A DNA stretch of 61,205 nucleotides from Armatimonadota bacterium. Its GTDB lineage: Bacteria; Armatimonadota; Fimbriimonadia; Fimbriimonadales; ATM1. The DNA lies in contig JADFGT010000005.1 of assembly GCA_022567555.1 (NCBI GenBank), positions 1-61,205 on the forward strand, given 5' to 3'. Made by a program: the position numbers and the translations under genes. Positions 1 through 8,188 of this stretch are shown here, piece by piece (position 1 is the stretch's first letter; each line of letters begins with the position of its first letter). Under the pieces are notes generated by a model. The model searched no databases, was not told where the DNA came from, and saw only the letters and a list, made by a program, of their open reading frames with translations.

Positions 1-140
1 TTGATGTTGCTGACGCATTGCGTCTGCTTCGCCTTCTCTTTAGCCTGGGCAAACACCGGGAACAAGATAGCTGCCAGGATCGCGATGATCGCGATCACCA
101 CCAGCAGTTCGATGAGCGTGAACGCTCTGACTCGCTTCAT
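1..140 (-). CDS. Prepilin-type protein, N-terminal part only (runs off the window)
   Basis: Only the first 46 codons or so lie in the window. The reverse strand from 140 reads [12 protein letters not shown], then a hydrophobic helix and [14 protein letters not shown]. This is the type III signal of type IV pilins and type II secretion pseudopilins: a short basic leader, cleavage before Phe by a prepilin peptidase, and Glu at mature position 5. The start is fixed by a strong GAGGAGG about 5 nt upstream. The [12 protein letters not shown] continuation is common in the large pseudopilin families of Armatimonadota. The exact pilus or secretion system cannot be told from this fragment. It is preceded by a textbook promoter at 217-245. 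Confidence 0.9.
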   Translation of the reverse strand, partial: MKRVRAFTLIELLVVIAIIAILAAILFPVFAQAKEKAKQTQCVSNI

Positions 141-216
141 TTGTTCCTCCTCACATTAGTGCGATTACCTGCCCTCCTCCGTACGCGAACGTAGGGCATG
201 AGAACAGATTCTCCTT

Positions 217-245
217 AGTATAACGTAGTTTTCCGGTTTTGGCAA
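217..245 (-). promoter_or_regulatory. Sigma-70-type promoter of the prepilin gene
   Basis: Reading the minus strand, TTGCCA (240-245) is followed by a 17-bp spacer and TATACT (217-222). It sits in an AT-rich patch about 75 nt upstream of the prepilin start. Spacing and both hexamers fit the bacterial housekeeping consensus, so this gene has a leadered transcript with a Shine-Dalgarno, unlike many others in the window. Confidence 0.7.
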
Positions 246-357
246 CACTTTTTTTCCTCGAGGGGCTGAAAATGGCGATTTCCGCGTGTGACCGGCAGGA
301 ATACCGGGTTCGAGCAGCCGGGCTGAGCGGGGTCGCGTGGAGGCCGAATGCCGACCC

Positions 358-861
358 CTAACCGAGGTCGCCCGCCTCCGACCGAATGGCCTCGCGCAGG
401 CGATCGTAACTCTCGTCCAGGCTCTGGGGCAGCACCCTGACCTCTCCCACAACCGGCATATAGTTCGTGTCCCCGACCCAGCGAGGCACGACATGCCAGT
501 GCAGGTGGTCCTCGATGCCGGCCCCGGCCGCCCTGCCCAGGTTCAGGCCGACGTTGAATCCCTCGGCGCGGAAGGCCATTCTGAGCCAGCGGACGCAGTC
601 TCGCAGCAGGCGCTGGATCTCGAGCATCTCCTCGTCATCCAGGTCCTCAAGGTCGCTGGTGTGCCTGTACGGGGCGACCATCAGGTGGCCGTTCGTGTAG
701 GGGAAGGTGTTCATCATGACGAATGCGCGCTCGCCCCGGTAGAGGATGAGGTTCTTCCGGTCGTCCTTCTCGGCGGGCAGGTCCACAAAAATGCACTTGG
801 CGCCGCCATCGCGGACCTGCTCGATGTACTTGATGCGCCACGGGGCCCAAAGCCGCTCCAT
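358..861 (-). CDS. HIT-family nucleotide hydrolase/transferase
   Basis: The 167-residue protein carries the histidine triad HLHWHV at residues 119-124 (H119, H121, H123), preceded by NVGLNLGRAAGAG. The N-terminus MERLWAPWR and the motif TNGHLMVAPYRH match the AP4A phosphorylase/hydrolase-like branch of the HIT family. Such proteins bind nucleoside phosphates and act on dinucleoside polyphosphates or adenylated substrates in the cytoplasm; the substrate here is unknown. I chose the ATG at 861 because the family begins with MERLWAPWR; the reading frame extends further upstream but looks noncoding. There is no Shine-Dalgarno, and CATACT lies 8 nt before the start, suggesting a leaderless message. 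It is divergent from the M42 peptidase. Confidence 0.9.
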   Translation of the reverse strand: MERLWAPWRIKYIEQVRDGGAKCIFVDLPAEKDDRKNLILYRGERAFVMMNTFPYTNGHLMVAPYRHTSDLEDLDDEEMLEIQRLLRDCVRWLRMAFRAEGFNVGLNLGRAAGAGIEDHLHWHVVPRWVGDTNYMPVVGEVRVLPQSLDESYDRLREAIRSEAGDLG

Positions 862-869
862 CCCCGGTG

Positions 870-875
870 AGTATG
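870..875 (-). promoter_or_regulatory. -10-like hexamer 8 nt before the HIT gene start
   Basis: CATACT on the minus strand, with 8 nt to the ATG at 861 and no Shine-Dalgarno between them. The spacing places transcription start at or next to the start codon. Confidence 0.45.
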
Positions 876-1031
876 TTCGATGCCGGGGGGTCCGGGGCGG
901 CAAGCTTGCGGTTGGGCCGGTCTCCAGACCAGCCTTCCCCTGGTGCGCCGCCGACGGGCCCGGCGGCACCTCGTTCTTTGGGCACGCCGGAGGGCAGGGC
1001 CGGCGGTTTGGGGCGAAAGGGGCCCAGGTGG

Positions 1032-1037
1032 TAAAAC
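1032..1037 (+). promoter_or_regulatory. -10-like hexamer 7 nt before the M42 gene start
   Basis: TAAAAC is followed by 7 nt and the ATG at 1045. No Shine-Dalgarno is visible, so a leaderless transcript is likely. Confidence 0.4.
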
Positions 1038-1044
1038 CTGCCCA

Positions 1045-2106
1045 ATGAACGTTGACCTACTCAAGAGGCTGACCGAGGCCCACGGCGTGCCGGGCCAAGA
1101 GGACGAGGTCCGGGCGATCGTCACCCGCGAATTGGAGGGGACCTGCGACCTGAGCGTGGACTCGATGGGCAACCTGCACTGCGTTCGGGAGGCGGCCGTG
1201 AAACCGCGCCGGGGCAACGCGAAGAAACTGATGATCGCCGCCCACATGGACGAGATCGGCTTCGTTGTGAAGCACATTGACGACAAGGGGTTCCTGCGAA
1301 TCCAGACGCTGGGCGGCTGGGACCCTCGGCAGATGTTCAGCCAGCGGGTGTTCGTGCACACGAAGGCCGGACCGGTCAACGGCCTTCTCACCTATCAGAC
1401 CAAGCCGAAGCACATGCTGTCGCCTGAGGAAGCGAGCAAGCCCCCCCAGATTGACAACTTCTTCGTGGACCTCGGTCTGGACGGCCGGGCCGCCAAGCGG
1501 AAGGTGCGCCTGGGCGACATGGTCACCATGAACCGGACGTTCCAGCAGATGGGCAAGTTGATGACCTGCAAGTGTATGGACGACCGGGCCGGGCTCTACG
1601 TGATGATCGAGGCTGTGAAGGCGGCGCGGCGGCACCAGGTGGACGTTCATGCCATCGCTACGGTGCAGGAGGAGGTGGGTCTGCGGGGCGCGACGGCCAG
1701 CGGCTGGAGCGTGCAGCCGGACATCGCGGTTGCCTTAGATGTGACTTTAGCGAACGACTTTCCAGGAATCTCCGACCAGGACCAGGTGACGCGGCTTGGG
1801 GAAGGCGCGGCGATTAAGCTGATGGACAGTTCGCTCATTTGCCACCCGAAGTTGGTGGAGCATTTTCGGTCTTTGGCGCAGAAGCACAAGATTAAGCACC
1901 AGATCGAGATCCTGCCGAGGGGGGGGACCGACGCGGGCGGTGTCCAGCGGCTGCACGGCGGGATTCCTTCTTTCACTTTGTCCATCCCGACTCGATATAT
2001 CCACACGGTGAACGAGACGGTGCACTCGGGCGATGTGGACGCGTGCGTGAAGTTGCTGGCGCGGTATATCGAGGACGCGCACGGTGGGAGGTATGGGTAT
2101 GGGTAG
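1045..2106 (+). CDS. M42 family metallo-aminopeptidase (FrvX-like)
   Basis: The 353-residue protein shows the dinuclear-metal aminopeptidase landmarks in order: AAHMDEIGF with H67 and D69, a metal-ligand Asp in CMDDRAG near residue 180, TVQEEVGLRGA with the catalytic Glu pair, ALDVTLANDFPG, and GGTDAG near the C-terminus. M42 enzymes form large tetrahedral assemblies in the cytoplasm and trim peptides left by the proteasome-like proteases; some are annotated as endoglucanase M, but the peptidase role is better supported. The start at 1045 fits the family N-terminus; an upstream extension of the frame overlaps the HIT gene on the other strand and is rejected. It stands alone, divergent from the HIT gene and upstream of tRNA-Thr. 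Confidence 0.93.
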   Translation: MNVDLLKRLTEAHGVPGQEDEVRAIVTRELEGTCDLSVDSMGNLHCVREAAVKPRRGNAKKLMIAAHMDEIGFVVKHIDDKGFLRIQTLGGWDPRQMFSQRVFVHTKAGPVNGLLTYQTKPKHMLSPEEASKPPQIDNFFVDLGLDGRAAKRKVRLGDMVTMNRTFQQMGKLMTCKCMDDRAGLYVMIEAVKAARRHQVDVHAIATVQEEVGLRGATASGWSVQPDIAVALDVTLANDFPGISDQDQVTRLGEGAAIKLMDSSLICHPKLVEHFRSLAQKHKIKHQIEILPRGGTDAGGVQRLHGGIPSFTLSIPTRYIHTVNETVHSGDVDACVKLLARYIEDAHGGRYGYG

Positions 2107-2205
2107 GCAGGTCGCGGCGCGCCGGGCGGGGCCGGCCTCGAGGTCGGGACTGTGCGGCCCGTCTTCGCGGACGAGTTGGATAGAGAAGAGATACAATTCC
2201 GGACA

Positions 2206-2281
2206 GCCGGCGTAGCTCAGTGGTCAGAGCGGCTGTTTTGTAAACAGCGGGTCGCGGGTTCGAATCCTGCCGCCGGCTCCA
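2206..2281 (+). tRNA. tRNA-Thr(UGU)
   Basis: Cloverleaf of 76 nt with encoded CCA. The acceptor stem GCCGGCG (2206-2212) pairs with CGCCGGC (2271-2277). The anticodon stem is GCTGT/ACAGC with loop TTTGTAA, giving anticodon TGT, and the T-arm contains GGTTCGAATCC. The 3' half is repeated exactly at 6021-6052, marking this gene as a probable integration site. Confidence 0.96.
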
Positions 2282-2282
2282 G
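2251..2282 (+). repeat. Left copy of 32-bp direct repeat (attL-like, tRNA-Thr 3' end)
   Basis: These 32 bases, covering the T-arm, 3' acceptor strand and CCA, are identical to 6021-6052. Similarity continues weakly for about 150 bp downstream in both copies (shared GTTTTGAACCT and a later CCGGAG...CGTATGCCGGGT block). Confidence 0.75.
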
Positions 2283-2459
2283 CGTTTTGAACCTGAATCC
2301 CGGTAGTTCGGCTCTCCTGCCTTCGGTCTCGACGTCCATTTGACCCCAACCCTGACCCCCACCGGAGGGTGAGTGACTGTCCCCGAAGCTACGTATGCCG
2401 GGTGCGGCATGGGCAGTTCCCACAGGGGAAGGTGGGGCTTGAGAATCAGGGGACGAAGG

Positions 2460-2640
2460 GGTACGCACCCCCCGGCCGGCGGTCCGTTACGAGGGAAACG
2501 TTCCGAGTATTCCAATGTCTTTTTCCTGTTAGTTACCGACCCTCCTTTTGACCCCGGGGGATGGTGGACCCCTACTTCGGAGTCTCCCCGGTGTCGGTAA
2601 TCCTCACGGGAGTTGGACCGACGAACAGGGGCATGGAGAT
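2460..2640 (+). repeat. Noncoding repeat X, copy 1 (upstream of the cyclase gene)
   Basis: By eye this stretch aligns with 4540-4735. Shared blocks are GGTACGCACCCCCC, GGCGGTCCG(T/C)TACGAG, CCTTTTGACCCC-like, a CTACTT(C/T)GGAGTC block and CCGACGAA(C/T)AGGG. No open frame is conserved between the copies, so the conserved unit is DNA or RNA. The rest of 2282-2746 holds only the tRNA downstream repeat and no gene that I can support. Confidence 0.6.
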
Positions 2641-2746
2641 CTCGGTCGTCCTGCGGACGGCGTTCGGTGAACTGGGTGATACCCAGTAGCGATCTGCCTA
2701 TAGCCAAAACCGAATCGGCGTCGAACGAGTAGCATAACTGAGAGCG

Positions 2747-4513
2747 ATGGCGACGCAGCGAGCACAAATCACTCCGCGGGCACAGGCGATGCTCGATTTT
2801 GCCTCCTATCTGCGCGACAGGCCGGATGACGGTGAGGAGAAGTCGGATGATCTCGCCGCCCGATTCGGACTTCCGATCGAAGTCGTTAGGGAGTCGTTGC
2901 GGGTTATCAGCACAGGCCGCAGGACGCCCGACAGCCGAGGCGCGATTGAGCGCGCCGGCCTGGGCAATCGCCTGAGAAGACCGTTTGCCGCTATGGGCGG
3001 CATCTTGCGAAATCACCCGGTGGTTTCTGCCATCACCCTGGGGCTTGCGATGGCGGCTGCGATCCCGCTCGGACGCGTTCTCGGGGCTCCCTTCGGGCCG
3101 GTACTCGTCGCATCTGTTGGCGCGTTGGCTGGGGCAGGATTGATTGTCCTCAACTTCCTTCGGGCGCAGTTGCGCTATGCCCTCATCACGGCCTTTCTGT
3201 TTGTGGCGCCGATTCTGGCAGCACTCATGCTCACGTTCTTGTTCGCGTCCGCCGATGAACTGCGAATCGAGTTGGCCGACGTAGCACCGACAGGCGGAGC
3301 GCGTCTGGCATATTTCGTGGTGTTGTTGGTCAATTGGACGTTGACCGCCGCAGTGCTCACCATCATCGCCGCGCTCCTCGGGGGCTATCGCCGCGTGCGA
3401 AAGGAGATTCGCGATGAGGAGAGGCGTGACCGGCTAGTCCTCTTGCAGCGCATTTTCGACCTCAAGGCACGACTGCAGGAGCCGCGGGGCGAAGACGGTA
3501 ACAGGGACCGGCCAAACCGCTGGCTTGAATACGCCCGGGCAAGGTGGTTGGCGGTGGCCGCCGGCCTCGGTCTCACGGTCGGGCTCGGCGAGGTGCTGAT
3601 CAGGCTGACCGTTGGTATTCCCCAGGTGGTGTCGCAGCTTGCGGAGGTGCCCCCCCTTGAGCAACTGGTGCCTGCCATTGCGATTTCCACACTATCCTTG
3701 ACGCTGCTGTTGCTCTCAGGCTTCGCTGCCGGGAACTGGCTCAGAGGAATAGCGGCGGGGGTCGCGTTTTATATGGCCTCGAATCTGCCCATCTTGTTGC
3801 CGGTTCCTGGCCTGGGGTGGGGCGCGCTGACCGAGCCGTTCAGGGAATCCGCTTGGATGCTGCTGGTTCTCCTCATCAACCCACTTCTCGGGATGGTTGC
3901 GGGGATGGGCGCGGCGATAGAAGCAAGCGCGGGGCGTCAGAGCCGGATTCGGGCCTCAGACCAGGCGGCGCTCCTCAGCGAAATCGTCCGGCTTCAGCAG
4001 GTTTTGCAGACGGGTGCGGCGGACCTGTGCGTTATGTCGGTGGACGTAGTGAAGAGTATTCTGATGAAGGAAGGCGCCGACCGCTACGAAGTCGAGGTCT
4101 CGTTCCGAGCATTCCAAGAGTTCATCGAACGGAACGTCCGAAGACACGGCGGTTCCATCCATTCAACCGCAGGCGACGGCGCCGTGGCGGAGTTCCACGG
4201 CGTTCCCGAGGCGTTCGCCTGCGCCCGTGCAATCCAGTCCAGCCTGCCGGAATTCAACGCCGGCGAAAACCGCCTGCAACTGCCGTTCCTGGTCCGCGTC
4301 GGCCTGCATTGCGGGCGGGTGCATGGAGGGCTGGATGAAGTCGTTTTCACGCGAGTTATAGATATCGCCGCCCACATTGAAAAGGTGGCACCCGGCGGCG
4401 GCATCGCTCTATCCGAGGTCGTCACCGGACAACTGCCCGGTGAGGCATTCACCCTGATTGCCGAGCAAATAGATGAACAAAACGTGTTCATCTCATTAAG
4501 CCCGGCTGTGTGA
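2747..4513 (+). CDS. Membrane-anchored class III adenylate/guanylate cyclase homologue
   Basis: 588 residues. The first 85 or so are soluble and charged, and the middle has about nine hydrophobic segments in two groups (roughly residues 85-215 and 265-390) around a charged cytoplasmic stretch. The C-terminal 170 residues are a CHD-type nucleotidyl cyclase domain. The two expected metal-binding aspartates are present, D433 in MSVDVV and D477 in TAGDGAV, at the usual spacing, followed by RVGLHCGRVHGG and a diverged VIDIAAHIEKVAPGGGIALSE segment where typical enzymes have NLAARL. It probably makes or senses a cyclic nucleotide at the membrane, but substrate-determining residues are atypical and it could be a catalytically weak receptor. 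It is flanked by two copies of noncoding repeat X inside the tRNA-Thr island. CATAAC lies 8 nt before the ATG. Confidence 0.85.
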   Translation: MATQRAQITPRAQAMLDFASYLRDRPDDGEEKSDDLAARFGLPIEVVRESLRVISTGRRTPDSRGAIERAGLGNRLRRPFAAMGGILRNHPVVSAITLGLAMAAAIPLGRVLGAPFGPVLVASVGALAGAGLIVLNFLRAQLRYALITAFLFVAPILAALMLTFLFASADELRIELADVAPTGGARLAYFVVLLVNWTLTAAVLTIIAALLGGYRRVRKEIRDEERRDRLVLLQRIFDLKARLQEPRGEDGNRDRPNRWLEYARARWLAVAAGLGLTVGLGEVLIRLTVGIPQVVSQLAEVPPLEQLVPAIAISTLSLTLLLLSGFAAGNWLRGIAAGVAFYMASNLPILLPVPGLGWGALTEPFRESAWMLLVLLINPLLGMVAGMGAAIEASAGRQSRIRASDQAALLSEIVRLQQVLQTGAADLCVMSVDVVKSILMKEGADRYEVEVSFRAFQEFIERNVRRHGGSIHSTAGDGAVAEFHGVPEAFACARAIQSSLPEFNAGENRLQLPFLVRVGLHCGRVHGGLDEVVFTRVIDIAAHIEKVAPGGGIALSEVVTGQLPGEAFTLIAEQIDEQNVFISLSPAV

Positions 4514-4539
4514 CGACCGACACGTTCAGATCGAAGGCC

Positions 4540-4735
4540 GGTACGCACCCCCCAGGTCGGCGGTCCGCTACGAGTGAGCCGTGCCGACTATTGCGATGAG
4601 TTTTTTTGTGGTAGATACGACCCCTCTTTTGACCCCCCGGGGGGTAGGGATCCTCTACTTTGGAGTCCCCCCACTGCCTCGATCCCACGCGGGAGAGGAG
4701 TCCCATTTCCCTGGAGGTAGCCCGACGAATAGGGC
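4540..4735 (+). repeat. Noncoding repeat X, copy 2 (downstream of the cyclase gene)
   Basis: Second copy of the unit at 2460-2640 in the same orientation. It includes a self-complementary patch, GACCCCCCGGGGGGT, near 4630. The rest of the gap 4514-4895 holds no gene that I can support, only the AT-richer leader of the next gene. Confidence 0.6.
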
Positions 4736-4895
4736 GCCTGATGTCGTTTTAGGTTTCTGAGAACGGCTCTGGATACTAACGCATCGGAAGGAGTCCCGTC
4801 CGAAATGTATGAGCCTCGCCTTCGACTCCATTCTGTAAGGATTCGGTCATAATGAAAGACCATGAGTATTCATATGGACGAGGAGGTGCGCTCCA

Positions 4896-5705
4896 ATGAA
4901 GTGCATAGCGCTTTTGCCTTTTGTACTGTTGCCTCTGGGTAGCGATTCAACCGCACAGCAACGCTCGCCAGAACCTGTTCCGCCTGTGAAGGTAATGATC
5001 CTTGGCACCTATCATTTTGCAAGCCCCGGCCTCGACGTCGTGAAGACTGGAGTGGCTGACGTGATGACGCCAGAGAAACAGGCGGAAATCGCTGAGGTGG
5101 TTGAGGCGCTATCAGGGTTTCGCCCAACGAAGATCGCCATCGAGGCATCGGGTGCAGCGGCTGTGAAGTTCGACCGCGTCTACGCAGCATATCGCGCAGG
5201 TGAACATGAGTTGACGCGGAACGAGCGACAGCAGCTTGGTTTCCGCCTTGCCGCCAGGTTCGATCACCAAAAGGTGTACCCCATTGACCATGGAGGTGAC
5301 TTTCCATTGGAAGAAGTAATGGCGTACGCACAAGAGCACGACCCCGCTTTTGTACAGGAATTCATGAAGATGGTCGCAACCATTGAGGCCGAGGAGGACA
5401 GCCTCCAGCGACATGCAACAGTTCGAGAAATCCTCCGTCATCATAACGACCCGAGGTTCATCGCTGGGGGCCACAGTCAGTATGTAAACATGGCAAGAGT
5501 AGGGGCTGGCGACAGCTATGTTGGCGCCAATCTTCTCGCGGCATGGTACGACCGGAACATCCGGATCTTCGCTAACCTCACGCAGATCGGTGAACCTGGC
5601 GACCGAATCCTAGTCATCTTCGGTAGTGGCCACAGTGCCGTCCTGCGCCACTTCGTTGAGAGCTCCGAGCAGATGGAGTTGGTCGACCCGTTAGATTTCC
5701 TGTAG
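4896..5705 (+). CDS. Exported DUF5694 family protein
   Basis: 269 residues with a probable signal peptide (MKCIALLPFVLLPL) and then the DUF5694 landmark VKVMILGTYHFASPGLD, TPEKQAEIAEVVEAL, and a late FGSGHSAVLRHF. The fold is thought to be related to the TraB/GumN (PrgY) group, with conserved His and Glu residues suggesting a metal-dependent hydrolase; no activity is established. AGGAGG precedes the ATG at good spacing and fixes the start. It sits alone in the island with noncoding sequence on both sides. Base composition is more AT-rich than the flanking chromosome, consistent with acquisition. Confidence 0.85.
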   Translation: MKCIALLPFVLLPLGSDSTAQQRSPEPVPPVKVMILGTYHFASPGLDVVKTGVADVMTPEKQAEIAEVVEALSGFRPTKIAIEASGAAAVKFDRVYAAYRAGEHELTRNERQQLGFRLAARFDHQKVYPIDHGGDFPLEEVMAYAQEHDPAFVQEFMKMVATIEAEEDSLQRHATVREILRHHNDPRFIAGGHSQYVNMARVGAGDSYVGANLLAAWYDRNIRIFANLTQIGEPGDRILVIFGSGHSAVLRHFVESSEQMELVDPLDFL

Positions 5706-6010
5706 GAAATTGCGGCTGTCCATCTAACTAGGCGGGCGGGTCACCGAAAGCGGCATGCGGCGCCAGCATCGCCTTCGAGTCCAATTTCATACGCAGAAAC
5801 GTGGCTTGAGCGGGGGCACGAAAGGGGTACGGACCCTTGCTTGCAGCCGTCTTTATCCGATTATGGGCGTCATGGACATAAGGAGGCATTCTGACCCCAA
5901 CCTGGGGGGTTGATCCCAACCGACAACGGAGAGATTGGAATGATGGCGCGGGGTTTCGGGTACGAGACAGGGTGTTATGGACGCTTGCAGACGACCTATC
6001 TTAGGATTCG
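5706..6010. other. Noncoding stretch of the island, right part
   Basis: No gene can be supported here. It includes the 18-bp block at 5794-5811 (CAGAAACGTGGCTTGAGC), which recurs exactly at 28292-28309 within a longer, diverged 45-bp similarity, so this part of the island shares a dispersed repeat with the tandem-repeat region near 28 kb. Confidence 0.5.
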
Positions 6011-6053
6011 TAAACCGGCGGTCGCGGGTTCGAATCCTGCCGCCGGCTCCAGG
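6007..6053 (+). pseudogene. tRNA-Thr 3'-half remnant (attR-like copy)
   Basis: The segment reads TTCGTAAAC, then the T-arm and acceptor 3' strand with CCA, and has no 5' half. The 32 bases 6021-6052 match the tRNA-Thr at 2251-2282 exactly. Homology begins inside the anticodon loop, a usual crossover point for tyrosine integrases. The remnant shows CGT where the intact tRNA has TGT, so it may derive from a tRNA-Thr(CGU) isoacceptor. Confidence 0.75.
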
Positions 6054-6214
6054 AGTTTTGAACCTAATCAGGTGGTTTCGCTGTCTGCTCCAGAGGTCGA
6101 TATCTGAGTCCTGACGACCTTCTGACCGCGGCCGGAGTGCGAGAGACCGTCCGCAAGGCTCCGTATGCCGGGTCCGGCAGTTGCACATACGTGTATGACT
6201 GGGAGGCCGGCCTC

Positions 6215-7189
6215 CTACTTCTTGCGATCACCCAAGAGCAGATAAAGAACGCCGACGACGACTGCAAACGCGATAGCCCCGGCGAATAGAATCTTACCAA
6301 TAGTTGGATGGACCCTGCTTGTGTCTTCGATGCTCAGGTCGACCGGGATCGTGCCGGCGTTCAAAAGATTCGCGGTGTACTTCGCTTCTTTGGCTGTGAA
6401 CTGACCGGTCAGTTGAGACTGGCCCCTCGAAAAAAGGTTGCCCCGCATCACCCTGGCAAAAGTGATGATCTCCTGATCGATGATCGCGACGAGCCACTCG
6501 TTCCGGTTGAGGACCCTGCGACCCCACAGCCCCATGATTCGGGTGCCCTCGCCGTCGAACTGCAGATTAATCAGATGGTCGCCGGTGGAGGATATCGGAT
6601 CCAGTCGCGGGGTCGCTTTGGCAAGGTGCTCACCGTCGAGGATTTTTTCCCAGGACTCGATCATCCGGTCCCACTCGGCAGATTTCTCGACAATCGGGTC
6701 CGCCGACCCTCGGCGGTAGAACACGTCTACTTGCTCTTCGTCGGCGTCCGTGATGATCAAGTGGTCATATCGCCCCTGTCGGAGAAGGGTTACGCCGTCG
6801 TCTCGAAAAGTGGTTACTGTCCTCGCCCAATAGAAGTCCACCCGGCCGGACGACCTCAGGAGGTCGCGTGCGTCCTGCTCATCGGTGAAGCCCGGAAGTT
6901 CGACCACGAACCGGTCCTCGCCTTTTCTGAAGACCGTGGCCTCCTGGACGCCCAGCCCGGCCTGCGCCCGCTCCTCCAGTATTCGTATCACCTCTTGGGC
7001 GGCGCCCTGCTCCCAGTCCTGGTGCTCGTCGGGGTCCAGGCTCTCGATATCGGCCAGTAACGTGATGCGCAGGCCGCCCGCGAGGTCGAGGCCCAGCCAG
7101 GGCTCTTGAGTGACGATAAAAAGGACCGGGGCGCCGACCAGCACGACCACGCCGGCCACGACAAGCACCCCATTCTGCCGCCTATTCAT
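6215..7189 (-). CDS. SecD-like protein truncated after the periplasmic domain
   Basis: 324 residues: an N-terminal membrane helix (residues 8-28), the SecD motif LGLDLAGGLRI, the P1-type periplasmic region with DRFVVELPGF, then LVAIIDQEIITFARV, GQFTAKEAKYTANLLNAGTIPVDLSIEDT and TIGKILFAG, and one last helix ending YLLLGDRKK. Complete SecD has five more membrane helices forming the SecDF channel, and none are present here. No continuation is visible in any frame after the stop. Either this is a reduced paralogue or its 3' end was lost when the adjacent island border (160 bp downstream) was formed. It follows the isomerase gene by 50 bp on the same strand. Confidence 0.85.
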   Translation of the reverse strand: MNRRQNGVLVVAGVVVLVGAPVLFIVTQEPWLGLDLAGGLRITLLADIESLDPDEHQDWEQGAAQEVIRILEERAQAGLGVQEATVFRKGEDRFVVELPGFTDEQDARDLLRSSGRVDFYWARTVTTFRDDGVTLLRQGRYDHLIITDADEEQVDVFYRRGSADPIVEKSAEWDRMIESWEKILDGEHLAKATPRLDPISSTGDHLINLQFDGEGTRIMGLWGRRVLNRNEWLVAIIDQEIITFARVMRGNLFSRGQSQLTGQFTAKEAKYTANLLNAGTIPVDLSIEDTSRVHPTIGKILFAGAIAFAVVVGVLYLLLGDRKK

Positions 7190-7239
7190 CTCTGCGCTTA
7201 GTCTTCCCCCTTCTGCCGTGCAGAGTCGGGAGTGGCCCG

Positions 7240-8172
7240 CTAAAAGTCGTCGCAGGCCTGGTACGCCTCGATTACCGCTCGTTCGCCGTCCTTGCCGGGT
7301 TTGCTGTTGCCGTGTTCCATGCCCAGGACCCCGGTGAAGTTCTTGGAGTGGATGTGGCGAAAGACGTTGCGATAATTGATTTCGCCAGTGGTCGGCTCGT
7401 TCCGGCCCGGGTTGTCTCCCATCTGGAAGTAAGCGATCTCATCCCAAGCCTTGTCAATGTTGGGGATTAAGTTCCCTTCCGTGACCTGCTGGTGATAGAG
7501 GTCGTTAAGGATTTTGCATGATGGGGACCCGACCGCCCTGCATATCTGATAAGCCTGTGGAATCTTGCTTAGAAACATCCCGGGGTGGTTCGCCCAGGGG
7601 TTAAGCGGTTCCAAGACCATGACGAGGCCCGCCGGCTCGCAGACTTCGCACATGGCTTTCAGGCAGTCTACGGCGTTCGCCGTTTGATAGGCCCATTCCA
7701 GGCCGCGGTCATAGGGGCCGGGCACGACGGTGCACCATTTCGCGCTGACTCGCTCGGCGACCTGAACCGCTTTGCGCATCTGCTCTCTGAGCGTCTCTTG
7801 CGTTTCTTTTCCGCCGCGAGCGTAAATGGGCCGGCTCCATTCCGCATGCGCAACGAACACGCCCATCTGCATGCCGAGATCGCTCATCGCTTTGGCGATG
7901 CGCTCCTGCTCCTGGGGGGGGCGGCCCATCATGCCGTTGTCTTCCCAGGCGCGGAAGCCTTCGTCCGCCGCGAACTTCAATTGGTCAACCGGGTCATCTC
8001 CGGCATGGTGTCGGAACATTCCGAAGTGCGGCGCGTACTTCAGTTTGAAAGGGACCTTTCCGGCGGCCGTCTTGTTTGTTTCCGGCGAAGCGCCCACTCT
8101 GGATGCGATAAGGCCGGCGCCGGTTGCGATGCCGGCCTTCATCAGGTCTCTGCGGCTCATCTTTTCGGACAT
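7240..8172 (-). CDS. Tat-exported sugar isomerase/epimerase-like TIM barrel (hydroxypyruvate isomerase type)
   Basis: 310 residues with a twin-arginine signal (SRRDLMKAG, residues 6-14) and an AP-endonuclease-2/xylose isomerase-like barrel. Landmarks are KLKYAPHFGMF, FAADEGFRAWEDNGMMGR, metal-ligand candidates in VLEPLNPWANHPG, KILNDLYHQQ, YFQMGDNPGRNEPTTGEINY and LGMEHGNSKPG. Family members interconvert hydroxypyruvate/tartronate semialdehyde or ketoses, but exported versions in planctomycete- and armatimonad-like genomes are uncharacterised. It lies 16 bp downstream of the Gfo/Idh/MocA gene on the same strand, so the two are probably co-transcribed and act on the same periplasmic sugar. Confidence 0.88.
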   Translation of the reverse strand: MSEKMSRRDLMKAGIATGAGLIASRVGASPETNKTAAGKVPFKLKYAPHFGMFRHHAGDDPVDQLKFAADEGFRAWEDNGMMGRPPQEQERIAKAMSDLGMQMGVFVAHAEWSRPIYARGGKETQETLREQMRKAVQVAERVSAKWCTVVPGPYDRGLEWAYQTANAVDCLKAMCEVCEPAGLVMVLEPLNPWANHPGMFLSKIPQAYQICRAVGSPSCKILNDLYHQQVTEGNLIPNIDKAWDEIAYFQMGDNPGRNEPTTGEINYRNVFRHIHSKNFTGVLGMEHGNSKPGKDGERAVIEAYQACDDF

Positions 8173-8188
8173 TCCTTGTTTGCCTTCT

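Larger units (their letters stand above)
2282..6052 (+). mobile_element. Putative tRNA-Thr-associated genomic island (no integrase seen)
   Basis: The segment lies between the tRNA-Thr 3' end and its exact 32-bp copy. It contains only two genes, a class III cyclase homologue and a DUF5694 protein, separated by long noncoding stretches with diverged repeats found nowhere else in the window. This layout is typical of an integrated element that has lost its integrase. An old duplication of the tRNA plus its downstream flank would look similar. Confidence 0.5.

Noticed and set aside
2282-6052. Prophage at tRNA-Thr
   Set aside because: No integrase, capsid, terminase or lysis gene is present.
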